Of a stretch of DNA of 64,000 nucleotides, positions 1 through 8,641 are shown piece by piece; within the stretch, counting starts at the first letter, position 1, and every line of letters starts with the position of its first letter. The stretch lies in the NCBI RefSeq assembly GCF_003725535.1, contig NZ_RJSF01000019.1, positions 422,301-486,300 of the forward strand, given 5' to 3'. The stretch is from Nocardioides pocheonensis. Lineage in GTDB: Bacteria > Actinomycetota > Actinomycetes > Propionibacteriales > Nocardioidaceae. The position numbers and the translations under genes are program-made. The notes under the pieces were generated by a model that saw nothing but the letters and a program-made list of their open reading frames with translations, did not search any database and was not told where the DNA came from.

Positions 1-290
1 CGGAGTTCGGCGACCTCATCGAGGACTCCGAGGCGATCGTGCCGGCCGACGCCGTCTCGTTCACGCTCCTCCAGGAGCAGCTGCACGCGGTGCTCGACAC
101 GCTGTCCGAGCGCGAGGCCGGCGTGGTGAGCATGCGGTTCGGCCTCACCGACGGGCAGCCGAAGACGCTCGACGAGATCGGCAAGGTGTACGGCGTCACG
201 CGTGAGCGGATCCGCCAGATCGAGTCGAAGACGATGTCGAAGCTGCGGCACCCGAGCCGCTCGCAGGTGCTGCGCGACTACCTGGACTGA
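1..290 (+). CDS. sigA: Principal RNA polymerase sigma factor, C-terminal part (truncated by window edge)
   Basis: Only the last ~95 codons are present; the frame is open from base 3. The protein recruits RNA polymerase to housekeeping promoters. The visible part is the end of region 3 and region 4: the conserved [15 protein letters not shown] stretch, then a helix-turn-helix ([20 protein letters not shown]) that reads the -35 element, and the [11 protein letters not shown] tail typical of SigA/HrdB proteins. Region 4.2 identity to group 1 sigma factors is high by eye. Group 2 (SigB-like) cannot be fully excluded without the N-terminus, but the later dut-dxs block lies near sigA in M. tuberculosis too, which supports SigA. 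Confidence 0.93.
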   Translation, partial: EFGDLIEDSEAIVPADAVSFTLLQEQLHAVLDTLSEREAGVVSMRFGLTDGQPKTLDEIGKVYGVTRERIRQIESKTMSKLRHPSRSQVLRDYLD

Positions 291-382
291 GTCTCGGGGG
301 CCCTGCGGCCTCATGCCTTCGTCCGTTGTGGGCACCGGGGCCACGGGGAGGGTGTCCGTGCGACGACCGCAGAGGAGACACC

Positions 383-607
383 ATGCCGAAGGGCGACGTC
401 GAGACCGTCCACCGCGACGGGATGTGGGGCAACCTCATCGAGGGTGAGCACCACACCGAGCACTACTTCCAGACCAAGGACCGGGCCGTGGCCGCGGGAC
501 GGGACCTGGCCCGGGAGCGCCGCTCCGAGCACATCATCAAGAACGAGGACGGCACGATCGCCGAGCGCAACACCTACGGCGACGACCCGCGGGACGTCCG
601 GGGCTGA
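383..607 (+). CDS. DUF2188 family small protein
   Basis: A 74-residue protein of unknown function. The start ATG follows a good ribosome binding site (AGAGGAG, 371-377). The C-terminal half has the DUF2188 pattern: a basic-acidic helix (AAGRDLARERRSEHII) followed by KNEDGTIAERNTYGDDPRD. It is very charged, has no signal peptide or membrane segment, and is probably cytoplasmic. It stands alone 92 bases after the sigma factor stop codon. The family assignment is by motif; no role can be inferred. Confidence 0.8.
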   Translation: MPKGDVETVHRDGMWGNLIEGEHHTEHYFQTKDRAVAAGRDLARERRSEHIIKNEDGTIAERNTYGDDPRDVRG

Positions 608-689
608 CCGGGGCGCTCCGTCACGATTCCGGTGAGGTGGCGCGGGCGGCGGATTGCCGCAGCGTCGACGGTCCTGCACAGTCCTTCTC

Positions 690-1427
690 GTGACGGAACA
701 CCCCCGCTGGCTTTCTCGCTACCTCGACGGCGAGAGGGACCTCGTGTGGCACGAGCTGCGCCAGCTCGGCGCTCACGTGCGCGACCCGGCGTTCGCCGGC
801 GAGGCTCAAGCGGTCTGTGACGAGATGGCTCGCCGGGCGCGCCGCAACATCGACGTGCTCATCGAGCGGCTGCTCGAGCAGGGCTATCGCTTTCACGCGA
901 ACGACGACGCCGGCACGCCCGTACCACCCCTGGCCGCACCGGGGCCGGACGCGGAGGCGTTCGTCGACTGGCTCGAGAAGACCTTCGGCCCGGTGCCGAT
1001 GGTGTTGTCGTCGTGGGTGCGCATCGTCGGGGACGTGTGGATGGTCGGCACCCACCCCGAGTGGGAGACCTCTGCCGCGGCGGACCCGCTCGTCGTCGAG
1101 GTGGCCGGCTTGCGCTACCCGGGGGAGGACGTGCGCCCGTCCTTGCTCGACGAGTTCGAGCAGTGGCGCGAGGACCGGGAGGGCAGACCGTTCCGGCTCC
1201 CCGTCGCGCCGGACCACTTGCACAAGAACAACGTCAGCGGTGGCGCACCGTACGGCCTCGTCCTTCCGGACGCCTGCGCTGACGCGCTCGTCGTCACCGA
1301 GGTCGCGATGTCGTTCGTCACGTACCTGCAGCGCGTCTTCGCCACCGGCGGCTTCCCCCGGTGGAGCGGGGACGACCGGCAGTGGGCCGTGACCCACGCC
1401 TTGACGCGGGGCCTCGAGCCGGTCTGA
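690..1427 (+). CDS. Conserved hypothetical protein
   Basis: A 245-residue soluble protein I cannot assign to a named family. The GTG at 690 is preferred because the conserved-looking N-terminus HPRWLSRYLDGERD begins right after it and a CACAGT hexamer ends 7 bases upstream, the leaderless-promoter spacing seen for many genes here. An in-frame TTG at 654 would add 12 residues. The protein is rich in Trp, Asp and Glu, has a central FGPVPMVLSSWVRIVGDVWMVG stretch and a HLHKNNVSGG motif, and no export signal. It stands alone between DUF2188 and a convergent transporter. Confidence 0.72.
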   Translation: MTEHPRWLSRYLDGERDLVWHELRQLGAHVRDPAFAGEAQAVCDEMARRARRNIDVLIERLLEQGYRFHANDDAGTPVPPLAAPGPDAEAFVDWLEKTFGPVPMVLSSWVRIVGDVWMVGTHPEWETSAAADPLVVEVAGLRYPGEDVRPSLLDEFEQWREDREGRPFRLPVAPDHLHKNNVSGGAPYGLVLPDACADALVVTEVAMSFVTYLQRVFATGGFPRWSGDDRQWAVTHALTRGLEPV

Positions 1428-1451
1428 GCGGTGGCCCGGGACGCTGGGGCG

Positions 1452-2660
1452 TCAGGCGGCGGGGACCGCCGTCGTACCGGCCTCGTCGGGTCGGGCCGCG
1501 AGGTTGCGCCGGTGGATTCCCTGCACCGCCAACCCGAGCAGCGCGATCGTGAGGCCGAGGGCGCCGGCGAGCTCGAACCCGCCGTCCCAGCCGCCGTGGT
1601 CGATCGCCCACCCGACCACGGGCGCACCGACGGCGCCGCCGAGGGTCAGGGCCGAGCCGTGCCAGCCCATCGCCTCGCCACGGACGTTGGCCGGCACCGC
1701 CCGGCTGAGGTCGTCGATGGTGGCGGTGATCGTGGGTGCGCAGAAGAGCCCGGAGAGGAACAGCAGCACGGTGAAGGCCGTGCGGCCGTCGGCGACGGTG
1801 ACGGCGAGGGTGGACGACCCGAGCAGGACCAGCAGGACCGACGCGGGCGGGTGCCGGCGCAGCGCGCCGTACACGATCCCGCCGACCGCCGATCCCAGTC
1901 CCCAGAGGGCCAGCACCCAGCCGATCGAGGTGGTGTGCCCCATCGCTCGCATCGCGGCGACCGCGCCGAGGTCCTCGCCGGTGAGGATCACCGTGGCGGC
2001 GACGCAGAGCGCGAGCACCATGACCACCGCGGGCGACAGCCAGTCGCGCACGCGCTGCTTCTCCGTGACGTCCGCGTGGTCGCGGCCCAGGGGAGGGTCG
2101 GCGACCCAGAGGACGAGCGCTCCGAGGACCGCGGTGAGCTGGCAGATCGTCAGGGCGATCGGCGTCGGCAGGTACGTCGCGGCGAGAACGCCCAGGACCG
2201 GGCCGATCATGAACGACAGCTCGACGGCCACCGAGTCGACGGAGAGCGCCGCGGTGCGTTGCTCCAGGGGCACGGCGGCGAGCAGGACCTGTCGCACGAT
2301 CGAGAACGACGGCACGACGAAGAGCCCGGCCAGACCCACGAATGCGACCAGCGGCCAGTAGTCGACCCACGGAGCGATCGACCAGGTCACCGAGAGGACC
2401 ACCAGCGACGGCGTCACGGTGCGGCGCAGCCCGATCCGGTCGAGGCGCCGACCTCGCCACGGCCCACTGACCGCGAGCGCTCCGGCGAGCACCATCTCGA
2501 CGACGCCCGCCTCGGTGTAGGACCGGTCCAGGTGCGTGACGACGTGCAGCGTCAGGACCACGCCCGCGGCCCACAACGGGATCCTGATCAGCATCGCGAG
2601 CACGAGGATCCGCCGCACGACGGGGTTGCGTGCGAGGTCGGCGTACGTCGCGAGGCCCAT
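1452..2660 (-). CDS. MFS transporter
   Basis: A 402-residue integral membrane protein with about 12 hydrophobic segments, of the length and texture of a major facilitator superfamily exporter. The A-motif region between TM2 and TM3 is recognisable (GPWRGRRLDRIGLRRT, about residues 70-85). The first ATG (2660, MGLATYADLARNP) is preferred over a TTG four codons upstream. Substrate is unknown. It lies convergent with the hypothetical protein and 63 bases downstream of the stop codon of the enoyl-CoA hydratase gene on the same strand. Nothing in the sequence ties it to that enzyme. Confidence 0.85.
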   Translation of the reverse strand: MGLATYADLARNPVVRRILVLAMLIRIPLWAAGVVLTLHVVTHLDRSYTEAGVVEMVLAGALAVSGPWRGRRLDRIGLRRTVTPSLVVLSVTWSIAPWVDYWPLVAFVGLAGLFVVPSFSIVRQVLLAAVPLEQRTAALSVDSVAVELSFMIGPVLGVLAATYLPTPIALTICQLTAVLGALVLWVADPPLGRDHADVTEKQRVRDWLSPAVVMVLALCVAATVILTGEDLGAVAAMRAMGHTTSIGWVLALWGLGSAVGGIVYGALRRHPPASVLLVLLGSSTLAVTVADGRTAFTVLLFLSGLFCAPTITATIDDLSRAVPANVRGEAMGWHGSALTLGGAVGAPVVGWAIDHGGWDGGFELAGALGLTIALLGLAVQGIHRRNLAARPDEAGTTAVPAA

Positions 2661-2723
2661 CGGGCCAACCAATCACGACCGACCGGTCGCGGGTACCGGT
2701 TTTCGGGCAGGTCCGGCGCCCGG

Positions 2724-3509
2724 TCACCAGCCGGCAGGAAGCCCCGTGAAGTCGGGCTCGCGGCCCTCGGCGAACGCGCTCAGCGCCTCCAGGTTCGCCG
2801 GTCCGCCCATCAGCTCGGCGAAGCAGGCGTTCTCGCGCTCGCGCGCGGCGGCGATCTCGGCGCGCAGCGGCGCCGTCATCGTCTCCTTGACCGCGACCAG
2901 GCTGGAGATCGGCCGTGACGCCAGGGTCTCGGCGTACCGGCGCGCGGTGGGAAGCAGGTCGTCCGGCTCGCAGACCTTCCAGACCAGGCCGCTCTCCAGG
3001 GCCTCCTGGGCGCCGATCCATTCCGCCGAGAGCAGCATCCAGGCGGCGTTCTGGCGTCCCATCAGCCGGGGGAGGAGATAGCTGGAGGCCGCTTCGGGTG
3101 CCACGCCGAGGCTGGTGAAGGGGCACTTCAGGCGGGCGGTCGTCGACATGAAGGCCAGGTCGGCGAAGCCCAGCACCGTGGCGCCGATGCCGAGGCCGAC
3201 GCCGTTGACCGCGCAGACCAGGGGCTTGGGAAAGGCGGCCAGAGCGTCGACCAGGCCCAGGAAGCCGTGCTTGCCGCGCTGGAAGGCGGGGTCCGTCGCC
3301 ATCCGGTGCATCTCGAGGAGGTCGGTCCCGGCGCTGAACGCGCGACCGTTGCCGGTGAGCACGACGACGGCCACCGTCGGATCCGCCGCGGCGTCGAGGA
3401 GCGCCTCGGTGGTGGCGTCGTACAGCGCCTCGTTGAAGGCGTTCAACGCGTCGGGACGGTCGAGGGTGAGCGTGCGCACGCGCGCGTCGTCGGCGATGAG
3501 GAGACCCAT
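2724..3509 (-). CDS. Enoyl-CoA hydratase/isomerase family protein (crotonase fold)
   Basis: A 261-residue crotonase-fold enzyme acting on acyl-CoA thioesters. The oxyanion-hole motifs are visible: SAGTDL near residues 59-64 and AVNGVGLGIGA near 100-110. The first catalytic Glu of classical enoyl-CoA hydratases is not evident (RLKCPFTSLG), while a Glu in GVAPEAASS near residue 139 is placed as in isomerase-type members, so double-bond isomerisation is at least as likely as hydration. A TAGCAT hexamer ends 6 bases before the ATG and overlaps a KstR-like palindrome, which suggests control by sterol- or acyl-CoA-responsive repression. Confidence 0.9.
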   Translation of the reverse strand: MGLLIADDARVRTLTLDRPDALNAFNEALYDATTEALLDAAADPTVAVVVLTGNGRAFSAGTDLLEMHRMATDPAFQRGKHGFLGLVDALAAFPKPLVCAVNGVGLGIGATVLGFADLAFMSTTARLKCPFTSLGVAPEAASSYLLPRLMGRQNAAWMLLSAEWIGAQEALESGLVWKVCEPDDLLPTARRYAETLASRPISSLVAVKETMTAPLRAEIAAARERENACFAELMGGPANLEALSAFAEGREPDFTGLPAGW

Positions 3510-3515
3510 GCCGGA

Positions 3516-3521
3516 ATGCTA
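3516..3521 (-). promoter_or_regulatory. -10 element of a likely leaderless promoter for the crotonase gene
   Basis: TAGCAT on the minus strand ends 6 bases before the ATG at 3509. No Shine-Dalgarno sequence fits in the gap, so transcription probably starts at or next to the start codon. Confidence 0.6.
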
Positions 3522-3533
3522 GAACACGTTTCA
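3520..3533. promoter_or_regulatory. KstR-like operator
   Basis: TAGAACACGTTTCA matches the published KstR pattern TnnAACnnGTTnnA at every fixed position. It overlaps the -10 element of the divergently read crotonase gene, the right place for repression. KstR is a TetR-type repressor of cholesterol catabolism in mycobacteria and rhodococci. No kstR gene is in the window. Confidence 0.5.
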
Positions 3534-3592
3534 GTTCGGCTCGCGGGATCTCACCGACCGGAGGCGGGTCGGGTCACGCCACCTCGCGCCGG

Positions 3593-4447
3593 TCACGACA
3601 GCGAGATGCACACGATGGTCGCGGCGCACAGCGCCAGGCCGAGCGCCTGGCCGCGGTGCACGCGCTCGCGGAGGACGACCACGGCGAGCAGCACCGTGAA
3701 CGCCGGGTAGAGCGAGCTGATCAGGGCGGACAGGCTGAGCATGCCGTGGTGGGTCGCCTGGATGAACAGCAGCACGGCGAGGGCGGCCAGCACCCCCGGG
3801 ACGAGGCCGAGCGCCTCGGCCGGCCGCCGGGGGACCGGGTTGCCGCCGAGGACCCAGGCGGCCAGGGCCATCGCCAGCACGGACATCACCTGGTTCGCCA
3901 CGAGCGGCCAGTAGCCGGCGGTGTCCGGCACCTGGCCGAGGCAGGCGAAGAGCACGCCGAAACCGAGGCCGGCGAGCAGGCCGTCGACGAAGCCCTCGAC
4001 GGTCCCGGCGCGTCCTGAGCCGTCCACCGACCCGTCGACCGGGCCTTCGGCTCGCGAGACCAGCCAGATCCCGGGCAGCGCCACGACGATGCCGACCCAG
4101 GCGAGCAGGTCGGGCCGCTCGCCGGTGAGCAGGCCGACCAGCAGCGGTACGAGCACCGCTCCGACCGCGGAGACCGGCGCGACCACCCCCATCCGGCCGA
4201 GCGCCAGCCCGCGGTAGAGGAAGGCCGTGCCCGAGCCGCTGCCGACGCCGGCCGCGAGCCCCCACCCGAGGTCCTGGGCGGTCGGTTCGCCGGGCCGGCT
4301 GAGGGCGATGAGGACGGACCCGACCAGGGCCCCGGTGCAGGCCAGCAGTCCCACCGGCCAGACCGACAGCCGGCGCGAGGCGAGGCCGCCGATGAAGTCC
4401 GAGACGCCGTACAGGATCGCAGAGCCCAGCGCGAACAGCACGACCAT
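3593..4447 (-). CDS. EamA/DMT-family transporter
   Basis: A 284-residue membrane protein with about ten hydrophobic helices in two homologous halves, as in drug/metabolite transporters. The start ATG at 4447 overlaps the TGA of the upstream DUF456 gene (TGATG), so the two are translationally coupled; longer in-frame starts would run deep into DUF456. The N-terminus (ALGSAILYGVSDFIGGLASRR) and the central GLLTGERPDLLAWVGIVVALPGIWL are typical of EamA repeats. Substrate unknown. Confidence 0.85.
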   Translation of the reverse strand: MVVLFALGSAILYGVSDFIGGLASRRLSVWPVGLLACTGALVGSVLIALSRPGEPTAQDLGWGLAAGVGSGSGTAFLYRGLALGRMGVVAPVSAVGAVLVPLLVGLLTGERPDLLAWVGIVVALPGIWLVSRAEGPVDGSVDGSGRAGTVEGFVDGLLAGLGFGVLFACLGQVPDTAGYWPLVANQVMSVLAMALAAWVLGGNPVPRRPAEALGLVPGVLAALAVLLFIQATHHGMLSLSALISSLYPAFTVLLAVVVLRERVHRGQALGLALCAATIVCISLS

Positions 4448-4920
4448 CAGGTCACCACGACCCCGACCGCCCAGGTGGCCGCGGCCAGGACCGCGAAGGT
4501 CAGCTCGATCGCGACGCCGAGGCCGACCGCCTTCAGCGCGCTCACCGTCGCGGGCCACGCCTGCGTGTGCCCCAGCCGGCGCAGCTCCACGAGGTAGACG
4601 CCGAGCACGAAGCCCAGCACCAGGCCCACCACGGGCACCACGAAGAACCCCACCACCCCGACGGCCGCACCGGCCAGCAGCGTGGAGGCCGGTACGCCGG
4701 CCCGGCGCAGCCGGCGACCCGGCACGAGGTACTTCACGACGGATCCGGTCGCGAGCAGGGCCAGCGCCACGACCAGGACGATCCAGGCGGCCCCGCCGCG
4801 CTCGACGGCCCAGAGGAGGATCGCGGCGCCGACCAGCAACGTGCCCGGGAGCACCGGCACGAGCACTCCCGCGAGACCGACAGCGATCGCCAGGGCGACC
4901 AGGACCTCCAGCCCGCTCAT
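4447..4920 (-). CDS. DUF456 family membrane protein
   Basis: A 157-residue protein with about five to six hydrophobic segments. The N-terminus (ALAIAVGLAGVLVPVLPGTLL) and the glycine-rich GFFVVPVVGLVLGFVLGVYL pattern match DUF456 membrane proteins. It is the first gene of a two-gene unit with the EamA transporter. A GAGGAT sequence upstream could act either as a Shine-Dalgarno or as a weak -10. Function unknown. Confidence 0.85.
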   Translation of the reverse strand: MSGLEVLVALAIAVGLAGVLVPVLPGTLLVGAAILLWAVERGGAAWIVLVVALALLATGSVVKYLVPGRRLRRAGVPASTLLAGAAVGVVGFFVVPVVGLVLGFVLGVYLVELRRLGHTQAWPATVSALKAVGLGVAIELTFAVLAAATWAVGVVVT

Positions 4921-4971
4921 GCCCGTGATCCTCTCAGCAGGTGCACCGGGGGCGACCGGCGCCGGAAAGCA

Positions 4972-5002
4972 CGACGCCCCGGTCCACAGGACCGGGGCGT
5001 CG
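4972..5002 (-). terminator. Hairpin terminator after the DUF7455 gene
   Basis: A perfect 13-bp inverted repeat (arms 4972-4984 and 4990-5002, loop CACAG) begins 23 bases after the minus-strand stop at 5026. Read on the minus strand it is followed by TGCTTTCC, a weak T-rich tract of the kind usual in GC-rich actinobacteria. Confidence 0.75.
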
Positions 5003-5025
5003 CAGCAGCTCTGTCGGTCGGCGCC

Positions 5026-5262
5026 TCAGCGCTCGTCGGTGTCGTCGCTCAGGACGGGGCTGTCGGCGAGCCTGTCGGTCTCGTCGTGGACGTAGGCCGC
5101 GATCTCGCGCAGCTTGTCGCCGTGCTCGCGGGCGTGGTGCGCGCAGAAGAGGAGCTCGCCGCCGCCCTGGAGCGACACCCGCAGGTACGCCTGGGCACCG
5201 CAGCGGTCGCAGCGGTCGACCGCGGTCAGCGGGGTCGCGCTCGTGGCTGTCGCAGTGGTCAC
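5026..5262 (-). CDS. DUF7455 family small zinc-finger-like protein
   Basis: A 78-residue protein starting at a GTG preceded by AGAGAGAGG. The core TAVDRCDRCGAQAYLRV and GGELLFCAHHAREH supplies three cysteines and two histidines in a CxxC...CxHH arrangement that probably binds zinc. The tail is acidic (DDTDER). This family is commonly found near sigA and parE in actinobacteria, as here. No function is established. Confidence 0.85.
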   Translation of the reverse strand: MTTATATSATPLTAVDRCDRCGAQAYLRVSLQGGGELLFCAHHAREHGDKLREIAAYVHDETDRLADSPVLSDDTDER

Positions 5263-5640
5263 GTTGGCCTCTCTCTCTGGTGCACTACCTGGATCAACGC
5301 GGGAGTTGGAGAGAAGTTCCACCAACCCCCAGGTGTCACCGGGCACAACATCCAATCACGGCTGATTCTTCCCGCCCGCCCCAATTACCCAGCCGTGAGA
5401 CGAACGATGTATCGAGTGTGACTCAGCCCATGCCCCATCATCGGCAGCGACGGGCTGGTGTTGCGTCGAATTTGCACGTTCGTGACAGAAGACGGGGCGA
5501 AGGGCCGTCCATGACGCGGCTTTCGGCCCCTCTCGCAGAGCCGCCGAGGGTCCCGAAACGGGCTCGTGGGCGCTCCTGGCCTCCTGCGGGGGCGCCTCCG
5601 GGCGCGGACCTGCGCGTCGGCGGCGGAGCCGGGGGTGGGG
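5263..5640. other. Intergenic region upstream of parE
   Basis: This 378-base stretch lies between the divergent DUF7455 and parE genes. It is locally less GC-rich (for example around 5340-5500) than the flanking genes, as expected for promoter DNA. I see no conserved reading frame, RNA gene or riboswitch in it. Confidence 0.5.
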
Positions 5641-7782
5641 TTGAGTAGATTTCTGCTGTCGGCCCGTCCTGGCCGGCACCGGGCGCTGCCCGAGCACCGC
5701 ACGACCGACCGAGGAACTCCCATCGTCGACAACACCTACAACGCCCAGCACCTGCTCGTCCTCGAGGGCCTGGAGGCGGTCCGCAAGCGGCCGGGCATGT
5801 ACATCGGCTCCACCGACTCCCGTGGGCTGGTCCACTGCCTGTGGGAGATCATCGACAACGCCGTCGACGAGGCGCTGGCAGGGGTCTGCACGCGCGTCGA
5901 CGTGACCCTCCACCCGGACGGGTCGGCCGAGGTGCACGACAACGGTCGCGGCATCCCGGTCGACAAGGAGCCCAAGACCGGGCTCTCCGGCGTGGAGGTC
6001 GTGTTCACCAAGCTGCACGCCGGAGGCAAGTTCGGCGGCGGCTCGTACGCCGCGACCGGTGGCCTCCACGGCGTCGGTTCCTCGGTGGTCAACGCCCTGT
6101 CCGCGCGCCTGGACGTCGAGGTCGACCGCTCGCCGGCGACCTGGCACATGTCCTTCCAGCGCGGTGCCCCCGGCGTCTTCAAGGGCGACGGTCCCGACGT
6201 CGACTTCAAGCCCGAGTCGGGGCTGCACAAGGGTGCTCGCGTCAAGAAGGGCGTGACCGGCACCCGCATCCGCTTCTGGCCCGACCGGCAGATCTTCACC
6301 AAGGACGCGACGTTCCCGTTCGACGACGTCGTCACCCGGCTGCGGCAGACCTCCTACATCGTGCCGGGGCTCGAGCTGCAGATCACCGACCTGCGTGGTG
6401 AGGCGCCGGTCACGGAGACCTTCAAGCACGACGGCGGCATCTCGGAGTTCTGCGCGTTCCTCAGCCACGGCGAGCCGGTCACCGAGGTGCTGCGGCTGCA
6501 GGGGACCGACGTGTTCACCGAGACGGTCCCGATGCTCGACGGCAAGGGGCACATGACGCCGCAGGACGTCGAGCGTGAGCTGACCGTCGACGTCGCGGTC
6601 CGGTGGGACACCGGCTACGACACCGAGCTGCGCTCCTACGTCAACGTGATCGCCACTCCCAAGGGCGGCACCCACGTCGCGGGCTTCGAGGCGGCGCTCA
6701 CCAAGACCTTCAACGACGCGATGCGGGCCGGGCGGGTGCTCAAGGTCAACGACGCCGACGTCGTGAAGGAGGACATCCTCGAGGGGCTGACCGCGATCGT
6801 GACGGTCCGGCTCGCCGAGCCGCAGTTCGAGGGCCAGACCAAGGAGATCCTCGGCACGCCCGCCGTACGAGGTGCAGTGCGCAAGGTCGTCGCCGGGGAG
6901 CTCAAGTCGTTCCTCACCTCGACCAAGCGGGCCGAGAAGGCCCAGGCGAAGCTGCTCATGGAGAAGGTCGCCGGAGCGGCGAAGACCCGTCTGGTCGCGC
7001 GCCAGCACCGCGACACCCAGCGCCGCAAGAACGCCCTGGAGTCCTCTGCGTTGCCGGCGAAACTGGCCGACTGCCGCTCCAACGACGTCGAGCGCTCGGA
7101 GCTGTTCATCGTCGAGGGCGACTCGGCGCTGGGCACCGCCAAGCTGGCCCGGAACTCCGAGTTCCAGGCGCTGCTGCCGATCCGCGGCAAGATCCTCAAC
7201 GTCCAGAAGGCCCAGGTGGCCGACGTGCTGAAGAACGCCGAGTGCGCGTCGATCATCCAGGTGGTGGGGGCCGGTTCGGGGCGCACGTTCGACCTCGACG
7301 CGGCCCGCTACGGACGGATCATCTTCATGGCCGACGCGGACTCCGACGGCGCCCACATCCGCTGCCTGCTGGCGACGTTGTTCTTCAAGTACATGCCCGA
7401 CCTGGTCGCCGAGGGCCGGGTGTTCACCGCGGTGCCGCCGCTGCACCGGATCGAGCTGACCAACCCCAAGAAGGGGATGGACAAGTACGTCTACACCTAC
7501 TCCGACCCCGAGCTGCAGCGGAAGCTGGCGGAGCTGACCAAGAAGGGCATCCGCTGGAAGGACCCGATCCAGCGCTACAAGGGTCTCGGTGAGATGGACG
7601 CCGACCAGCTGGCGGAGACCACGATGGACCCCCGCCACCGCACCCTGCGCAAGCTCACCGTCGACGACGCGGCCGCCGCCGCGGAGGTCTTCGAGCTGCT
7701 CATGGGTGCGGACGTGGCTCCGCGGAAGGAGTTCATCGTGGCGGGCGCCTACGAGGTCGACCAGGACAGCATCGACGCATGA
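5641..7782 (+). CDS. parE: DNA topoisomerase IV subunit B (ParE/GyrB type)
   Basis: ATPase subunit of a type IIA topoisomerase that decatenates and relaxes DNA with the ParC-like protein at 12663-15155. The conserved protein begins at NTYNAQHLLVLEGLEAVRKRPGMYIG. Visible are the GHKL ATP site (EIIDNAVDEA, DNGRGIPVD, GGLHGVGSSVVNALS), the transducer Lys region, and the TOPRIM domain (FIVEGDSALGTAK, ADADSDGAHI). The start is uncertain. Nearby standard in-frame starts upstream of the conserved N-terminus are TTG 5641 and GTG 5635 (more lie further up), while an ATC at 5722 has an AGGA 7 bases upstream and would give 686 residues. The TGA overlaps the ATG of the next gene. Confidence 0.93.
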   Translation: MSRFLLSARPGRHRALPEHRTTDRGTPIVDNTYNAQHLLVLEGLEAVRKRPGMYIGSTDSRGLVHCLWEIIDNAVDEALAGVCTRVDVTLHPDGSAEVHDNGRGIPVDKEPKTGLSGVEVVFTKLHAGGKFGGGSYAATGGLHGVGSSVVNALSARLDVEVDRSPATWHMSFQRGAPGVFKGDGPDVDFKPESGLHKGARVKKGVTGTRIRFWPDRQIFTKDATFPFDDVVTRLRQTSYIVPGLELQITDLRGEAPVTETFKHDGGISEFCAFLSHGEPVTEVLRLQGTDVFTETVPMLDGKGHMTPQDVERELTVDVAVRWDTGYDTELRSYVNVIATPKGGTHVAGFEAALTKTFNDAMRAGRVLKVNDADVVKEDILEGLTAIVTVRLAEPQFEGQTKEILGTPAVRGAVRKVVAGELKSFLTSTKRAEKAQAKLLMEKVAGAAKTRLVARQHRDTQRRKNALESSALPAKLADCRSNDVERSELFIVEGDSALGTAKLARNSEFQALLPIRGKILNVQKAQVADVLKNAECASIIQVVGAGSGRTFDLDAARYGRIIFMADADSDGAHIRCLLATLFFKYMPDLVAEGRVFTAVPPLHRIELTNPKKGMDKYVYTYSDPELQRKLAELTKKGIRWKDPIQRYKGLGEMDADQLAETTMDPRHRTLRKLTVDDAAAAAEVFELLMGADVAPRKEFIVAGAYEVDQDSIDA

Positions 7783-8618
7783 GCGCCGAAGGGCGGTCGC
7801 GCGATCGCCCGATGCCGGCGCGCCGGACCGTGCTGGCCGGTGGCCTGCTGGCGCTGGCAGGCTGCGCGACCCCGCTGACCGGTGGCGACCACGGGGGCGC
7901 GACCCTGGTGAGCGGCTCGTTCCGCTCGGCCCGGATGCGCGGCCGCGCGGTCGGCTACACGGTCGCGTACCCGTCCGGACAGGGCACGCACGCCGCTCTT
8001 CCGGTCGTGGTGAGCCTGCACGGCCGGGGCGCCAGTCACAGCACGGCCTTCTCCGCGCTCCACCTCGACCGCGTGCTCGACGACGTCGTCGGCTCGGGCG
8101 TGGCGCCCTTCGCCGTCGCGTCGGTGGACGGGGGTGACCACGGGTACTGGCACGCCCGGGCCGACGGCACCGATGCCGGCGCCATGGTGACCGACGAGCT
8201 GGTTCCGCTGCTGGGGCGTCGCGGCCTCGACACCACCAGGCTGGGGCTGCACGGCTGGTCGATGGGCGGGTACGGCGCGCTGCTGCTCGCAGGTCGCCGC
8301 CGACTCGAGGTGCGGGCCGTCGCGGTGGCCAGCCCGGCCCTGTTCACCGCTGCCGGCAACACCCCGCCCGGCGCGTACGACGATGCCGCCGACTACCTCC
8401 GCAACGACGTCTTCGGCCGCCCGGAGCTGCTCGACGGCGTGCCGCTGCGTGTCGACTGCGGTCGCTCGGACCCGTTCTACGTCGCGTCGCGTCGTTTCGT
8501 GAGCCGCGTGCAGCCGCCGCCGACGAGCAGCTTCGGCGCCGGCGGTCACGACTCGGCGTACTGGCGGAAGGTGGCGGGTCCCGAGCTCACCTTCCTCGGC
8601 CGGCACCTCGCGGCCTGA
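7779..8618 (+). CDS. Secreted lipoprotein with alpha/beta-hydrolase (esterase) fold
   Basis: A 279-residue protein with a lipoprotein signal: basic N-terminus, hydrophobic TVLAGGLLALAGC and lipobox Cys at about residue 29. The mature part is an esterase/antigen-85-like hydrolase: VVVSLHGRG, nucleophile elbow GWSMGGYG with Ser near 161, Asp in VDCGRSDPF, and His in GGHDSAYW. It likely acts on ester substrates at the outer face of the membrane. The ATG overlaps the parE stop (ATGA), implying coupled translation. Substrate unknown. Confidence 0.85.
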   Translation: MSAEGRSRDRPMPARRTVLAGGLLALAGCATPLTGGDHGGATLVSGSFRSARMRGRAVGYTVAYPSGQGTHAALPVVVSLHGRGASHSTAFSALHLDRVLDDVVGSGVAPFAVASVDGGDHGYWHARADGTDAGAMVTDELVPLLGRRGLDTTRLGLHGWSMGGYGALLLAGRRRLEVRAVAVASPALFTAAGNTPPGAYDDAADYLRNDVFGRPELLDGVPLRVDCGRSDPFYVASRRFVSRVQPPPTSSFGAGGHDSAYWRKVAGPELTFLGRHLAA

Positions 8619-8641
8619 CCGTCAGCTGCGGGACGAGTGGC

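Noticed and set aside
5356-7638. Open frame of about 760 codons antisense to parE
   Set aside because: Low-complexity translation with no motif; parE is unambiguous.
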